A stretch of DNA of 45,178 nt from Candidatus Zhuqueibacterota bacterium (GCA_016931935.1 JAFGDW010000211.1:1-45178); one strand, 5' to 3'. Shown: positions 18,626 to 27,950, counted from the first letter of the stretch. Numbers and translations: made by a program. The notes: generated by a model not told the origin, from the letters alone.

Positions 18626-18644
18626 TAAAACGCGTGACATATGT

Positions 18645-18720
18645 CGAAACAGGTGTGGTTATCTGTTTCGAACAACACTCTCCTGCTTTTCCTCCTACAG
18701 GGTGGGAGAGTGTTTTTTTT
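18645..18720 (+). terminator. Tandem hairpins ending in a T-run (rho-independent terminator)
   Basis: The first hairpin is CGAAACAG (18645-18652) with CTGTTTCG (18663-18670). The second is AACACTCTCC (18674-18683) with GGAGAGTGTT (18705-18714), and it runs straight into eight T's. This is a textbook intrinsic terminator for the small-barrel gene and closes the sigma/T9SS transcript. Confidence 0.85.
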
Positions 18721-18938
18721 GACTTGTCAGAAAAATGTTGGGAAAATAGAATACACCTGCCATATGGGTCCATGAAAAAATAATCTTGCAGAAATGAATT
18801 ATTTGTCTTATTTTAAGAATACGGAATTATCCACGATCCTGCGTTTTTGTTAATGGAAGTACCGGGGATAATTTTACCTGCTCGTAAAATGGATTAATTC
18901 TCATCATTCGTATTCTTCAGCAGCCGGAGATTGGTTTT
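18721..18938. other. Intergenic region before the LamG gene
   Basis: This is an AT-rich gap of about 220 bases after the terminator. It must contain the promoter for the LamG protein and barrel-caspase pair, but I cannot pick a convincing -35/-10 pair. A GGAGA sequence about 11 bases before the ATG is the likely ribosome-binding site. No small gene is seen. Confidence 0.4.
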
Positions 18939-20606
18939 ATGCGTTTTGTTTTCACGCTACACGTTACTTCTCTGATAGTTGCTTCCGGATATGCTTCATT
19001 TCTGTTCGGTCAAACCATACCGTCACATAGAAGCCGTGATCATCATTCAACAATAAATGTGGTGACATTACCCAGCAAAAATAATGTTGGGCATAATACG
19101 TCCCTGAGCGGAGAATATCAACCGGATGCAGATACGGTGCTGTTGCTGCATTTTGACGAAGCCGGAGGTTCAATCACTTATGACGCGAGTGGATACAATA
19201 ATCACGGTAGCGGGGATGTAACAGTCGTCCCCGGCAAATTTGGCAATGCACGTATGTTTGGTGGAAATGAGAAATCGAACAATTTTAGTATTGGATACCA
19301 CCCCTCACTTGATTTGGGAACCGGCGATTTTACATATGAAACATGGATTAAGACAACATATGACGGCTCTTCCCACGGGATAATTGATAAAGGAACATTC
19401 ACGCCCGGTGTAGTGGTTGAGATTGGGATTGGCAATGAATCCCATGTTGTTGGATCTCACGCTTATTTCAATATCACCGATGATGCAGGTAATTTTGTCA
19501 GCTTAAATCAGCAAGGAATACTGAGTGACAATCGCTGGCACCATTTTGCCGGCGTTCGTGATGGCGATTATGCGATACTTTATGTCGATGGGGTGATGGT
19601 CGATTCACACGATATTTCCCACTTTGGCCAGCTCGACCGCGAATGCAATATGAATATTGGCGGTCCCGATGGCACCATTCTGGATGAAGTGCGTATTTCC
19701 AAAAAAGCGCGCACCCCGTTGGAATTTAATATTCCGACACCTCCACAAAATCTGACTGCCCGGAAAGTCGGAAATAGTATCGTCCTGCAATGGGATACGC
19801 CTTTAAAACCAATTGTACAGTACAAAATATTCCGCGACACTACATCGCCAGCATTAACAATCTTCGATAACATCGATGTCTCCATATCGCAAACGACGAA
19901 ATTCGAAGATGCTTATGCCTTGCCGGGTAAAAGCTATTTTTACCGCATCACCGCTGTGGATAGCGCCGGCACAGAGAGTCTGTTCAGCAATGAAGCTAAT
20001 TGCTCACTTCAATCCGTGGCGGCTTTAAATGTCGTTCCAACATCACTCGATTTTGGTTCGGTTGCTGTAAATGCCGCAGCGTATCGGGACATTACCGTTT
20101 TCAGTACCGGAAATGATACGCTTTATGTCACATCCATGCAAAGCAATAATAACGTGTTCGATATAATCGACAAGATGGCGTTTGACATTCGGCCATCTAC
20201 ATCAAAAAATGCAAGCGTACGGTTTACACCAGTAGAACAAGGACGACAAACTGGAACGCTAACTATCTATCACAACGGTGATCAACCGCCGGTTACAATA
20301 GAACTGACAGGTGTTGGATTAACCAAGACGTTTAAGGCGCTTCCAAATCCATTCACGCCGAACAACGATGGTTACAATGATGCCGTGCAATTCACTGTTC
20401 CCATTACTGCTGTCGATCAGCCGGAAGTATTTATCTTCGACGTCAGCGGTCGAAAAGTCGCGCATTTGACAATCGCGAATAATGCTGGCTATATCTGGAA
20501 CGGCAACGACGAACACGGCGAGCAGCAACCGCCCGGTGTTTACATATACATGGTAAAAGTTGGCGGTAAAATTAAACATAACGGAACTATTACGTTGATA
20601 CGGTAG
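18939..20606 (+). CDS. Secreted LamG/Fn3 protein with CHU_C-like (gliding-type) C-terminal tail
   Basis: A 555-residue exported protein. After the signal peptide (about 1-25), residues of about 64-255 form a LamG/concanavalin-like lectin domain (DTVLLLHFDEAGGS, YETWIKTTYDGSSHG, NRWHHFAGVRDGDYAILYVD). An Fn3 domain follows (about 265-355), then an ASPM/SPD-2/Hydin-type domain (about 360-455, VVPTSLDFGSVAVNAAAYRD). The C-terminus starts at FKALPNPFTPNNDGYNDAV, the CHU_C/gliding-motility type tail, unlike the NYPNPFNP tails elsewhere in the window. In Bacteroidetes such type-B tails are handled together with a PorP/SprF protein encoded nearby. Here the next gene is a PorP/SprF-like barrel fused to a caspase. 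A surface lectin delivered by that neighbour is a specific hypothesis. Confidence 0.82.
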   Translation: MRFVFTLHVTSLIVASGYASFLFGQTIPSHRSRDHHSTINVVTLPSKNNVGHNTSLSGEYQPDADTVLLLHFDEAGGSITYDASGYNNHGSGDVTVVPGKFGNARMFGGNEKSNNFSIGYHPSLDLGTGDFTYETWIKTTYDGSSHGIIDKGTFTPGVVVEIGIGNESHVVGSHAYFNITDDAGNFVSLNQQGILSDNRWHHFAGVRDGDYAILYVDGVMVDSHDISHFGQLDRECNMNIGGPDGTILDEVRISKKARTPLEFNIPTPPQNLTARKVGNSIVLQWDTPLKPIVQYKIFRDTTSPALTIFDNIDVSISQTTKFEDAYALPGKSYFYRITAVDSAGTESLFSNEANCSLQSVAALNVVPTSLDFGSVAVNAAAYRDITVFSTGNDTLYVTSMQSNNNVFDIIDKMAFDIRPSTSKNASVRFTPVEQGRQTGTLTIYHNGDQPPVTIELTGVGLTKTFKALPNPFTPNNDGYNDAVQFTVPITAVDQPEVFIFDVSGRKVAHLTIANNAGYIWNGNDEHGEQQPPGVYIYMVKVGGKIKHNGTITLIR

Positions 20607-20610
20607 AAAG

Positions 20611-20679
20611 TGCGAACATCCCCCTGTTTCATTCCACTTCCGCAAGCGGGCAGCGAGATGGAATCAGGGGGATGTTCAC
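20611..20679. repeat. Long imperfect inverted repeat between LamG and barrel-caspase genes
   Basis: The left arm GTGCGAACATCCCCCTG plus ATTCCA pairs with TGGAAT plus CAGGGGGATGTTCAC on the right (20665-20679), with small bulges and a spacer of about 22 bases. There is no T-run after it, so it is probably a dispersed intergenic repeat rather than a standard terminator. As an RNA hairpin it could lower expression of the following gene or protect the upstream mRNA end. Confidence 0.55.
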
Positions 20680-20753
20680 GGCCGGTTAGATACCAATCAC
20701 ATAACAACAAAACCGAATACTAGTAAAGATTCAAACCGAATCCGGAACATTCC

Positions 20754-23306
20754 ATGAAAACATGGTCATTCATCATCACCCTTCATCTGTTGACAGCGCA
20801 ATTCTGTCTTGCACAAATGAATTTGCACTTGAACAGCAGCTATCAGAATAGCCCGGAAATTGCTTTTCATAATCCGGCGGGTATTGTGTTGCCGGAACGC
20901 ATTCAGGCATCGGTTGGATCGCAGCTATTGTGGCTTGGCCTGGCGGGCTCGCAGATGAGTGCTACGTATGCTAATTATAATCAGCCCATCACCAACGATT
21001 TTGCCGTTGGGGTGCGCGGCCAGATATTTACATCGGACATGTTTCAGTATGGCGATTACTCATTGATGACAGCCAGCAAATGGTGGGATGATAGGATTGC
21101 CATGGGACTGAATGCCAGCTTGCTGCTTTATGCCTACGATACTGAGAAATTTAATCTGGTGGACATGGACGATCCGTTGCTTGCACATGGCAGTTCGAAA
21201 ACCGCCGCATCGTTTGGGATAGGAGTGATCGTTAAACCTGCCTGGTTTGTCAGCGTGGGGGCGAGCGTTAATCATATCAACACCCCTGATATTTCGCTAA
21301 ACAATGCCGGCTTTGAAAGGAAGCGCGTTATAAATGCTGGCATCACGTTTCATGTGGCGCCGGCGACGCCTCAGGTTGAAATACAAATGGTAGATAACAC
21401 GATATTAACTCAGGCAGGTGTGCGCAAAAGTTTGTTGGATAATCGAATTCAGTTGACTAGCGGATACGCGGGGATTGCCTCGGAGCGGCAGGATTTTTTT
21501 ATTGATGTTGGCGTTAATTGGGGACAATTCGCTATCAATTATGACTACCAATACCCGTTGAGCGAACTGAACCTGATAACGTTTGGTTCACATCGCTTTA
21601 CATTTTCATATAGCCAGGGTGGATTTTTGAAGAGTTCTCCCCGGCCGTTGATTGAATTGTTGAATCCGCAATTCAGCAGCACAACAGAAAATTCGGTGTT
21701 TGACCTGGAAAGTGCAATCAGCCACGAAAACGGGATTGACCGCGTTGATATTGTAGTTAACGGTGCAAAAGTGAAATCAATTGATTACCCGGACCAGGCC
21801 ACGCTCGTTAATGTGCGGGAACAGATCGCGCTGGCGGATGGTGATAATATTCTGAAAATCATTGCACATTCGGCACAGGCACATAATACTAAAAAACTAC
21901 ACATCCGCTACGAACCGCAAGCTGTATTTGCGCCTGTAATTCAGTTACCGGCATCTCCGCCTCCGGGCATCACCATTGAATCCCCGGAAATGGGCGTATC
22001 CCGGACGGGTATCGTCACCTTCCGGGCGCACATCGACGATGCTATGGGAATCAGGGAGGCTACTGTTTTTCAGAATAATGAGGCCGTTAAAACCCTGACA
22101 TGGCCCAATAGCGACACGTCTGCCATCGTTCAGTGCGAGCTGCCGCTTGTCAACGGGATGAACAAACTTAAAATTCTGGCACGCAACAAAATGACGCAAG
22201 CTGCTGATTCTGTGGTTGTGGAGTATCAACCAGTTGAACTGGCGCCGGTCATTTCCGTTATTCAGCCACAGGAATTTTTAACAGCCTCAAATGTCATTGG
22301 CTTGCAATGCGCTGTTGATAATATCAACTCGCCGGATGACGTGTACATCAAGGTGAACGGTATAGAAGTTGTAACGCGTACGGCAACGGTTGTTGGGCAG
22401 AGCGAGCAGGGCATTCGCTTCCAAAAGTGGATTAATTTGCAGGATGGCGCCAACAGCATCGAAATATTTGCCTTCAACTCCAACGGGCAAACCGATGAAA
22501 AACTTGAAATTTTTTATAATCCGTTATCCGTGCAGACGTTGTATCATGAAACCTGGGCGTTTATTGTTGGTATCAGTAATTATCAGGATGCATACATTGG
22601 CAACCTGCCGAAGGCTGTGCCCGATGCCCAACGGGTGACGGAGAATCTACAAACACATTTTCGGTTTGATCACATTATCAGTCTGTACGACAGCAATGCC
22701 ACCGAAGCCCGCATCCGTCATATTCTTGAAGATACGTTTGAGAAGACCCAGGAAAATGACGGCATCCTTTTTTTCTTTGCCGGACATGGTGAAACCAAAA
22801 CAACCGATTACGGCCCGATCGGCTACATTCTGCCCCACGATGCCCTTCGCAACGCCTCCAGCACATGGATTTCTATGGATGATGTTCGTCGTTCAGCGCG
22901 GATTGCCAAAGCCAAACATGTATTTTACGTGATGGATTGCTGTTACAGCGGCTTGTTACTGGCTACGCGTGGTTCAACCAACCAGATGATTTCCACCACG
23001 CCCGATTTTACAGGTCTGTCCGAAAAAATCAAAAGGAAAGCCCGCGATGTACTCACCGCTGGCGGCCACGGTGAGGCAGATGTGGATGGCATTTTTGTCC
23101 CGCGGTTTATAAAAGGTATTACCGGTGAGGCGGATTATGACCATAATTCCTACGTCACTTCCCGGGAGATCAGTCTGTACATGAGTCTGACCGTTCCCCG
23201 CGATGCTGATAACCTGGGCTGGAAACAGAACCCACAATTCGGGAAGTTAACGCATGAGGAAGGAGAGTTTATTTTTGAGCCGGTGGTTGGAGAAATAAAT
23301 AAATAA
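20754..23306 (+). CDS. PorP/SprF-like outer-membrane barrel fused to Ig-like repeats and a C14 caspase domain
   Basis: An 850-residue exported protein. After a signal peptide (1-20), residues of about 21-300 match PorP/SprF-type T9SS membrane proteins (SYQNSPEIAFHNPAGIVLPE, GLAGSQMSATYANYNQPI, FTFSYSQGGF). Three Ig-like repeats follow at about 305-400, 405-490 and 495-590 (each with an I-x-x-P start and an N-x-L-K-I end). Residues of about 593-840 form a caspase/metacaspase (peptidase C14) domain beginning WAFIVGISNY. The catalytic histidine is in FAGHGE (H678) and the cysteine in DCCYSG (C730), a normal spacing of 52, so the protease looks active. If the barrel sits in the outer membrane, the caspase faces either the periplasm or the surface. 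Its upstream neighbour encodes a CHU_C-tailed lectin. The Shine-Dalgarno sequence is weak. I know of no described system with this exact architecture. Confidence 0.85.
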   Translation: MKTWSFIITLHLLTAQFCLAQMNLHLNSSYQNSPEIAFHNPAGIVLPERIQASVGSQLLWLGLAGSQMSATYANYNQPITNDFAVGVRGQIFTSDMFQYGDYSLMTASKWWDDRIAMGLNASLLLYAYDTEKFNLVDMDDPLLAHGSSKTAASFGIGVIVKPAWFVSVGASVNHINTPDISLNNAGFERKRVINAGITFHVAPATPQVEIQMVDNTILTQAGVRKSLLDNRIQLTSGYAGIASERQDFFIDVGVNWGQFAINYDYQYPLSELNLITFGSHRFTFSYSQGGFLKSSPRPLIELLNPQFSSTTENSVFDLESAISHENGIDRVDIVVNGAKVKSIDYPDQATLVNVREQIALADGDNILKIIAHSAQAHNTKKLHIRYEPQAVFAPVIQLPASPPPGITIESPEMGVSRTGIVTFRAHIDDAMGIREATVFQNNEAVKTLTWPNSDTSAIVQCELPLVNGMNKLKILARNKMTQAADSVVVEYQPVELAPVISVIQPQEFLTASNVIGLQCAVDNINSPDDVYIKVNGIEVVTRTATVVGQSEQGIRFQKWINLQDGANSIEIFAFNSNGQTDEKLEIFYNPLSVQTLYHETWAFIVGISNYQDAYIGNLPKAVPDAQRVTENLQTHFRFDHIISLYDSNATEARIRHILEDTFEKTQENDGILFFFAGHGETKTTDYGPIGYILPHDALRNASSTWISMDDVRRSARIAKAKHVFYVMDCCYSGLLLATRGSTNQMISTTPDFTGLSEKIKRKARDVLTAGGHGEADVDGIFVPRFIKGITGEADYDHNSYVTSREISLYMSLTVPRDADNLGWKQNPQFGKLTHEEGEFIFEPVVGEINK

Positions 23307-23374
23307 AGAACATCAACACATTTCAACCGGTCTCTGCGGATATAATTAAAGTTAATTCATGTGGACTTACTGTA

Positions 23375-24181
23375 TCACTTACCAGCATCCAATTCCTGCC
23401 CAATCATCACCTCCGCCACATTCAACGATCCAAAACACCCGAATCCGTTCTCTACCGTACTGTAATCGGAACTATAGGTATTGGGCTTCACGCTCACATT
23501 GAACGTGATATATTCCGACAGATTCAAATCATAGGCATAAATCCGCAGCACGCCCTGTGAGACGACAACGCCGGATGTTGGGATATGTACCCGGATGTCC
23601 CCGTGATCGGGTCGTGGCACGCGAATGCTCCAGGAAGCCGATTCCGTGAACAGATAAATGTCATACAGCCCGGCAAGCGGATCAAACGCCAGCGTAAAAT
23701 CGACGCCATCTTCATTGAGGTGGATCGAACCGTCAATGATTCGCGGGACCATGGGAACAGTGGTGCTCCCAGATAATGTGGGAAATCCGATGCGTTTGCA
23801 TTCTAAACTGTAACTATGCTCTGCATGGCATGGCATATGCGGATGGCGATACTCTTTACTTGAAAATGCGTCATTGAAATCGGTGTACAGAAGTTGGATC
23901 GAGTCGATCGATGCTTTATCGAATGAATAAATGGTAATAGTAGCATCGGATACTTCTACTGAATCAGGGTACGGCGTTACCGGGTATGCCTGCTCCAGAT
24001 GGATGTACGACATCGGAAAACCATTCAGGCTGTCGGGGCGAAGCACGCCAAACACATTAAGCATGGGCGTATGCTTGCTGTTGTCTAAAAAATATGGCTG
24101 CGGCCCCGGACTGGTGATTGAATTTTCACATGCCGTAGTCAGTAAGAAAATCAGTGGAAAAAGCAGCAAAGCAATTTTCAT
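23375..24181 (-). CDS. DUF4249-like surface lipoprotein
   Basis: A 269-residue putative lipoprotein. The ATG at 24181 is preferred because it begins a lipoprotein signal (MKIALLLFPLIFLLTTAC, cysteine near residue 18). The frame is open 17 codons further upstream, and neither start has a good Shine-Dalgarno sequence. Patterns such as PMLNVFGVLRPD, HLEQAYPV and DSVEVSDATITIYS resemble DUF4249 proteins, which in Bacteroidetes are encoded next to TonB-dependent receptors, as here. The expected role is an outer-membrane accessory or substrate-binding lipoprotein. About 330 bases of repeats separate it from the receptor, so cotranscription is likely but not certain. It converges on the caspase gene, with only about 70 bases between the stops and no clear terminator. 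Confidence 0.65.
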   Translation of the reverse strand: MKIALLLFPLIFLLTTACENSITSPGPQPYFLDNSKHTPMLNVFGVLRPDSLNGFPMSYIHLEQAYPVTPYPDSVEVSDATITIYSFDKASIDSIQLLYTDFNDAFSSKEYRHPHMPCHAEHSYSLECKRIGFPTLSGSTTVPMVPRIIDGSIHLNEDGVDFTLAFDPLAGLYDIYLFTESASWSIRVPRPDHGDIRVHIPTSGVVVSQGVLRIYAYDLNLSEYITFNVSVKPNTYSSDYSTVENGFGCFGSLNVAEVMIGQELDAGK

Positions 24182-24513
24182 AAAACAGCTTTTTGGAGTA
24201 TGTTCGATTTCTTGATTCATAGTGATGAGCATGTCTGATAGATATTAATTGATAATGGTAAATTGTGAATAGTAAATAGTTAATTTGAAAACAATGTCAT
24301 TAAGTTAAGAATGTATCCCATAAACGTGCTAAAATCGAGCCCTGAGCTTGTCGAAGGGCGTCGGGGGGAACAGGTTTAGGCAACGGTTGAATATTTTTTA
24401 TCTTAATAGAAGTGAATGGTAAATAGTAAATCAACGACCATCTCTTTCATGCTCCATTAACAATTCTCAATTATCCATTGACCATTAACAATTAAAAATT
24501 CTCCATTCACAAT
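24182..24513. repeat. Repeat-rich intergenic region (AT repeats and CCCTGAGCTTGTCGAAGGG)
   Basis: No gene is seen. Bases 24340-24358 read CCCTGAGCTTGTCGAAGGG, a short palindromic repeat that I recall as very common between genes of many Gram-negative bacteria. On either side are AT-rich degenerate units. GATAATGGTAAATTGTGAAT lies on the left (about 24250-24290), and its inverted counterpart of ATTAACAATT-, CCATTGACC-like units on the right (about 24455-24515). Together they form a loose inverted repeat spanning the gap. Confidence 0.55.
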
Positions 24514-26868
24514 TTAAAACTTAATCGTATACCCGGTGCTAATCGTCGGGATATAATTTGTGCCCAATCCATACAATTTATCTTCATCGATGGAAATATA
24601 ATACCACACATTCCGGTGCAGGAAGAATAGTAGATTGTTGATGGAAAAATTAAGATACGATTCTTTCGCGCCGAGAAATTCTGCCAGTTCCGCACCAAAA
24701 CCTTTGCGGAGCCGTTTTTTTAATCCAAAATCCAATTCCAGAATGTAGGGGAGCCGCGCGTTGTTTTTGGTTTTGCTGTAACTCACCGGATAAATTGCAT
24801 GCTCATTCGTTAACGGATCGTAATAAAAATACGACCGTGTGGTGGTCTCGATTGTTTTCGGTACCCCGGACATTAATCGCAGCGTGCCGCTGTACGACAA
24901 GGTCGGGAGAATTTGATGGTTGATCATGACTTTTAATGCATGCGTACGGTCATAATCAAATAAAAATTCCCGCCCATTCATAATATGCGGATAGCTACGT
25001 GTCGATTTACTCAGCCCGTAACTCATCCACCCGGAGAATGTCCGCCAGGTGCCCTGCCACATCAATTCCATACCGTATGATTTACCGGTGCCGGCTTTGA
25101 TTTTATCGGAAAACTGCATGGCTTCCAATTGGCTGATATTGTAATCGTACGTGTAAACACGGGAGATATTTTTATAATAGAAATTAACCGACAGTTTGGA
25201 TTGCCCCAATACTGGTCGCTCGATGCCCACGATATAATGGGTCGATGCGCTCGGTTGCTGTGCCCGCAACGGATAATAATATTCGACAAACTGGCTCAGC
25301 TCGTATTCCTGCGAATTAATGCTCATGATGTATTGATAATAATTGCCCCAGGCCGCCTTCAGTTTTACATCGTTCCATAAATTGATCACAGCATTGACGC
25401 GCGGCTCCCGGTACCATTTGTTAAGAAAGCTGAATTTGGAAAACCGGTAACCGCCACGCAGTGTCAGCCAGCCGAAATTGAGCTGATCTTCCGCAAAGCC
25501 TGCCAGCAGATGTGGGCGACGGCTGGTCTTGCCCTCACTCAAATGATTGATGAGAATATCGTTGCTGAAATCGTAATCAATGGCTTCCGCACCGATCATT
25601 AATGTATTGGCAGCATTCAGTGTCATGTTCAGCGTGGATTTGGCGCTGAGGTCGCGAATTTTGTTGCGGATATCTGTGCTGTAATATAATTTTGCCTTAT
25701 CATCGCTAGCGTCATCCGTATAATTGAAATCCAGCAGCAGGCTGTTTTTTGATGAGAAAAACGAGCCGGACACCTGGGTTTTCAGATAGATATTGGGCGT
25801 GAGCACTGTTTTCAGGATGGCGGTTGCAGCTTGATTTCTCCAATCATTTTTTATCAGGAAATCGTAATCATCAAAAATATCGGTATCGAACGTCGCCCCA
25901 AGATAGGAGAAATAGTTCGATGCCTGAAAATCGTATAAATCGCGGGAATAGAAATAGCGTACGCTCAACCGGTTTTGGCGATTTATTTTCCAGTTGAGTG
26001 CAATATTGGTATCGTAAAAATAGCTGGGTGAGTACATCAGAAATCGGGTGATCAAATCATAGTAGACGCGGCTGGATATCATCATCGTCATGTCTTTTCC
26101 CACCGGAAAATCGAGCACCATATTGGTGTAAGTTAACGATGGCTCGATTTCGCCGTGCAGTTTTTCGCTGTTGCCCTCGCGGGTGGTGATGTACATTACC
26201 GACGAATTACGGCCACCGTACTCCGCGCCATAACCGCCGACCAGCATTTCCACATTCTTCATCGCATAGGTATTAAAAATCCCGGACGAAGTGACAAAAT
26301 GATAGGGATTGTAAATCGTCACACCATCGAGCAGAATTAAATTTTCACCCGGATCACTGCCGCGTACGGAATAGAGCGGTGAGATCGGATCGACCCCCTC
26401 AATTCCCGGCAAGTATTTAACAGCGCGAAACACATCCTTGCCGGACGCCGGAATGCTGCGAATCGCATTTGCTGATAATTGACGAAGTCCCGGTTCCACA
26501 TCCTGATTGGCGACCTCCGACCGTTCACCGGTGACAACAATTTCGTTCAATGCCACCGGTTTCGGTTGCAATGCAATGTCCTCAAGCACCATTCCTTTAT
26601 CTCGAATCACGATGGTGACGTGCTTCATTTCATAGGCGATGTGCGATATGTCAAGCACGTATGTTCCGGCAGGCAAACCGGTAATCCGGAAATAGCCGTT
26701 GCCATCGGTGGCAGCGCCCATGTAGATATCGTGAACAATTACATTCACACCAATAATTGTTTCTTTGGATTGACCATCGACAACATGACCGGAAACGGTA
26801 TATTTCGTTACTGCCTGTGCAGTTGCACACGATAAAAGCAGTATGATTATTAACCAACGCCGTATCAT
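24514..26868 (-). CDS. TonB-dependent receptor with carboxypeptidase-regulatory N-domain
   Basis: A 784-residue outer-membrane receptor. The start is placed at the ATG at 26868 because it begins the signal peptide (MIRRWLIIILLLSCATAQA), has AGGA about 10 bases upstream, and overlaps the TGA of the upstream gene (ATGA). The longer frame to 26961 would lie inside that gene. Residues of about 22-105 are a CarboxypepD_reg-like beta-sandwich (VSGHVVDGQSKETIIGVNVI). The plug follows (about 110-225, LNEIVVTGER, LLDGVTIYNPYHF, VGGYGAEYGGRNSSVM). The rest is a 22-strand barrel. It imports, or gates, an unknown ligand using TonB energy. The gene pairs with the DUF4249-like lipoprotein downstream. It has an intact plug, unlike the receptor at 5144-7105. 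Confidence 0.88.
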   Translation of the reverse strand: MIRRWLIIILLLSCATAQAVTKYTVSGHVVDGQSKETIIGVNVIVHDIYMGAATDGNGYFRITGLPAGTYVLDISHIAYEMKHVTIVIRDKGMVLEDIALQPKPVALNEIVVTGERSEVANQDVEPGLRQLSANAIRSIPASGKDVFRAVKYLPGIEGVDPISPLYSVRGSDPGENLILLDGVTIYNPYHFVTSSGIFNTYAMKNVEMLVGGYGAEYGGRNSSVMYITTREGNSEKLHGEIEPSLTYTNMVLDFPVGKDMTMMISSRVYYDLITRFLMYSPSYFYDTNIALNWKINRQNRLSVRYFYSRDLYDFQASNYFSYLGATFDTDIFDDYDFLIKNDWRNQAATAILKTVLTPNIYLKTQVSGSFFSSKNSLLLDFNYTDDASDDKAKLYYSTDIRNKIRDLSAKSTLNMTLNAANTLMIGAEAIDYDFSNDILINHLSEGKTSRRPHLLAGFAEDQLNFGWLTLRGGYRFSKFSFLNKWYREPRVNAVINLWNDVKLKAAWGNYYQYIMSINSQEYELSQFVEYYYPLRAQQPSASTHYIVGIERPVLGQSKLSVNFYYKNISRVYTYDYNISQLEAMQFSDKIKAGTGKSYGMELMWQGTWRTFSGWMSYGLSKSTRSYPHIMNGREFLFDYDRTHALKVMINHQILPTLSYSGTLRLMSGVPKTIETTTRSYFYYDPLTNEHAIYPVSYSKTKNNARLPYILELDFGLKKRLRKGFGAELAEFLGAKESYLNFSINNLLFFLHRNVWYYISIDEDKLYGLGTNYIPTISTGYTIKF

Positions 26869-27950
26869 AATTTTATTCCTGCCTGAAACTGAATCGCCAC
26901 GTTTATCTGAATTCCTTTTGAATAGATATACATCACATCCTGTTGCAGCCCGAAACCACATACCAGCGAACTGCGGTCGAACGGATTAAATTGAATTAGT
27001 TGCCCGAGCGAGTAATCGGCGATCATCGCGTCGTAGAGCTTATGCTTTTTGACGTTGATATCTTTCCAGCGGTTGAATCCAATCATGATCAGCGACTTTC
27101 CCTGAAATACCCAATTTGGATGAAACCGGTAATTCAGATAATCATTGGAAAGCCCAAACTCGATGCTTTCAAAATCATCGGCGTTGCGATAGCGGACGTT
27201 ATAACCGCCGCTGCGATAAAACCAGGGCCGCGCCTCACGATTGGAAAAATAGAGCTGCAAATCCGCTGTTTCCCCGAATGTGCCGATGGCAGCATTTGTC
27301 GTAATCATCAGATTGGCGGGACGGCCGCTGTATCCGCATGTACGAAAATTATCGAGCGCACAGAAGTCGGACAGCACATCACTCGATAAATCAGCGCGAA
27401 ATTCCTGCTGCCACTTTGCGATGACACGCTCCAATCCGGTTTTGTAATTATTTTTGAAGATCGGCGCGCGGATCATAGTTTCATAAAGCAGTTGTCCGGC
27501 GCAATGCCGCTCACCCGTTGCATCACGTTGATAAAGGTTGATGGCGGCATTCACCTGGTAATGTGGGTAAATCAGTGTACTTGTTACCTTCGTCAATTTA
27601 AATTGCGTGATCCCCAACGTGAGTGAGCGGAATGTATCTGCCGTTGGCGAATGTGAGAGTGATTCGTAAATTGCATCAGCCAATGTGCGCTGCGTGTAAA
27701 TTACCAGATCAAGCGGGATGAAGCTATACTTTATGATTTCATCGCGGGCAAGCACATGCGGCGCTTCATCGCGTTCGTCAATCACGGAATCGATGTGCAT
27801 GGCGATGGAGTTGGCCGTTTTGTCGTGATTTAAGGTAATGCAAAGTGAATCACGGATAAACGGTTGGCTGTGGACAGCTTCAGTGAGAATTAACAGCAGA
27901 GCTGTAAGAGAAAATATTGTGACTGGCAGCGTTCGGGATTCTATTTTCAT
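26865..27950 (-). CDS. Exported protein of unknown function coupled to a TonB receptor
   Basis: A 361-residue protein with a signal peptide (cleavage near VHSQP). The first half (about 30-190) is mixed alpha/beta and recalls a TolB/LpoB-like lipid-free periplasmic domain (LADAIYESLSHSPTADTFRS, YPHYQVNAAINLYQ). The second half (about 200-361) is rich in alternating strands (YDAMIADYSLGQLIQFNPF, QINVAIQFQAGIKL), consistent with an outer-membrane-associated barrel or sandwich. I do not recognise the family. It is translationally coupled to the complete TonB receptor through an ATGA overlap, so it is probably part of the same receptor complex or its assembly. Confidence 0.6.
   Translation of the reverse strand: MKIESRTLPVTIFSLTALLLILTEAVHSQPFIRDSLCITLNHDKTANSIAMHIDSVIDERDEAPHVLARDEIIKYSFIPLDLVIYTQRTLADAIYESLSHSPTADTFRSLTLGITQFKLTKVTSTLIYPHYQVNAAINLYQRDATGERHCAGQLLYETMIRAPIFKNNYKTGLERVIAKWQQEFRADLSSDVLSDFCALDNFRTCGYSGRPANLMITTNAAIGTFGETADLQLYFSNREARPWFYRSGGYNVRYRNADDFESIEFGLSNDYLNYRFHPNWVFQGKSLIMIGFNRWKDINVKKHKLYDAMIADYSLGQLIQFNPFDRSSLVCGFGLQQDVMYIYSKGIQINVAIQFQAGIKL

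Noticed and set aside
24182..24513. CRISPR-like array from repeated ATTAACAATT units
   Set aside because: The units are short, degenerate and unspaced, partly inverted, and no cas genes are near.
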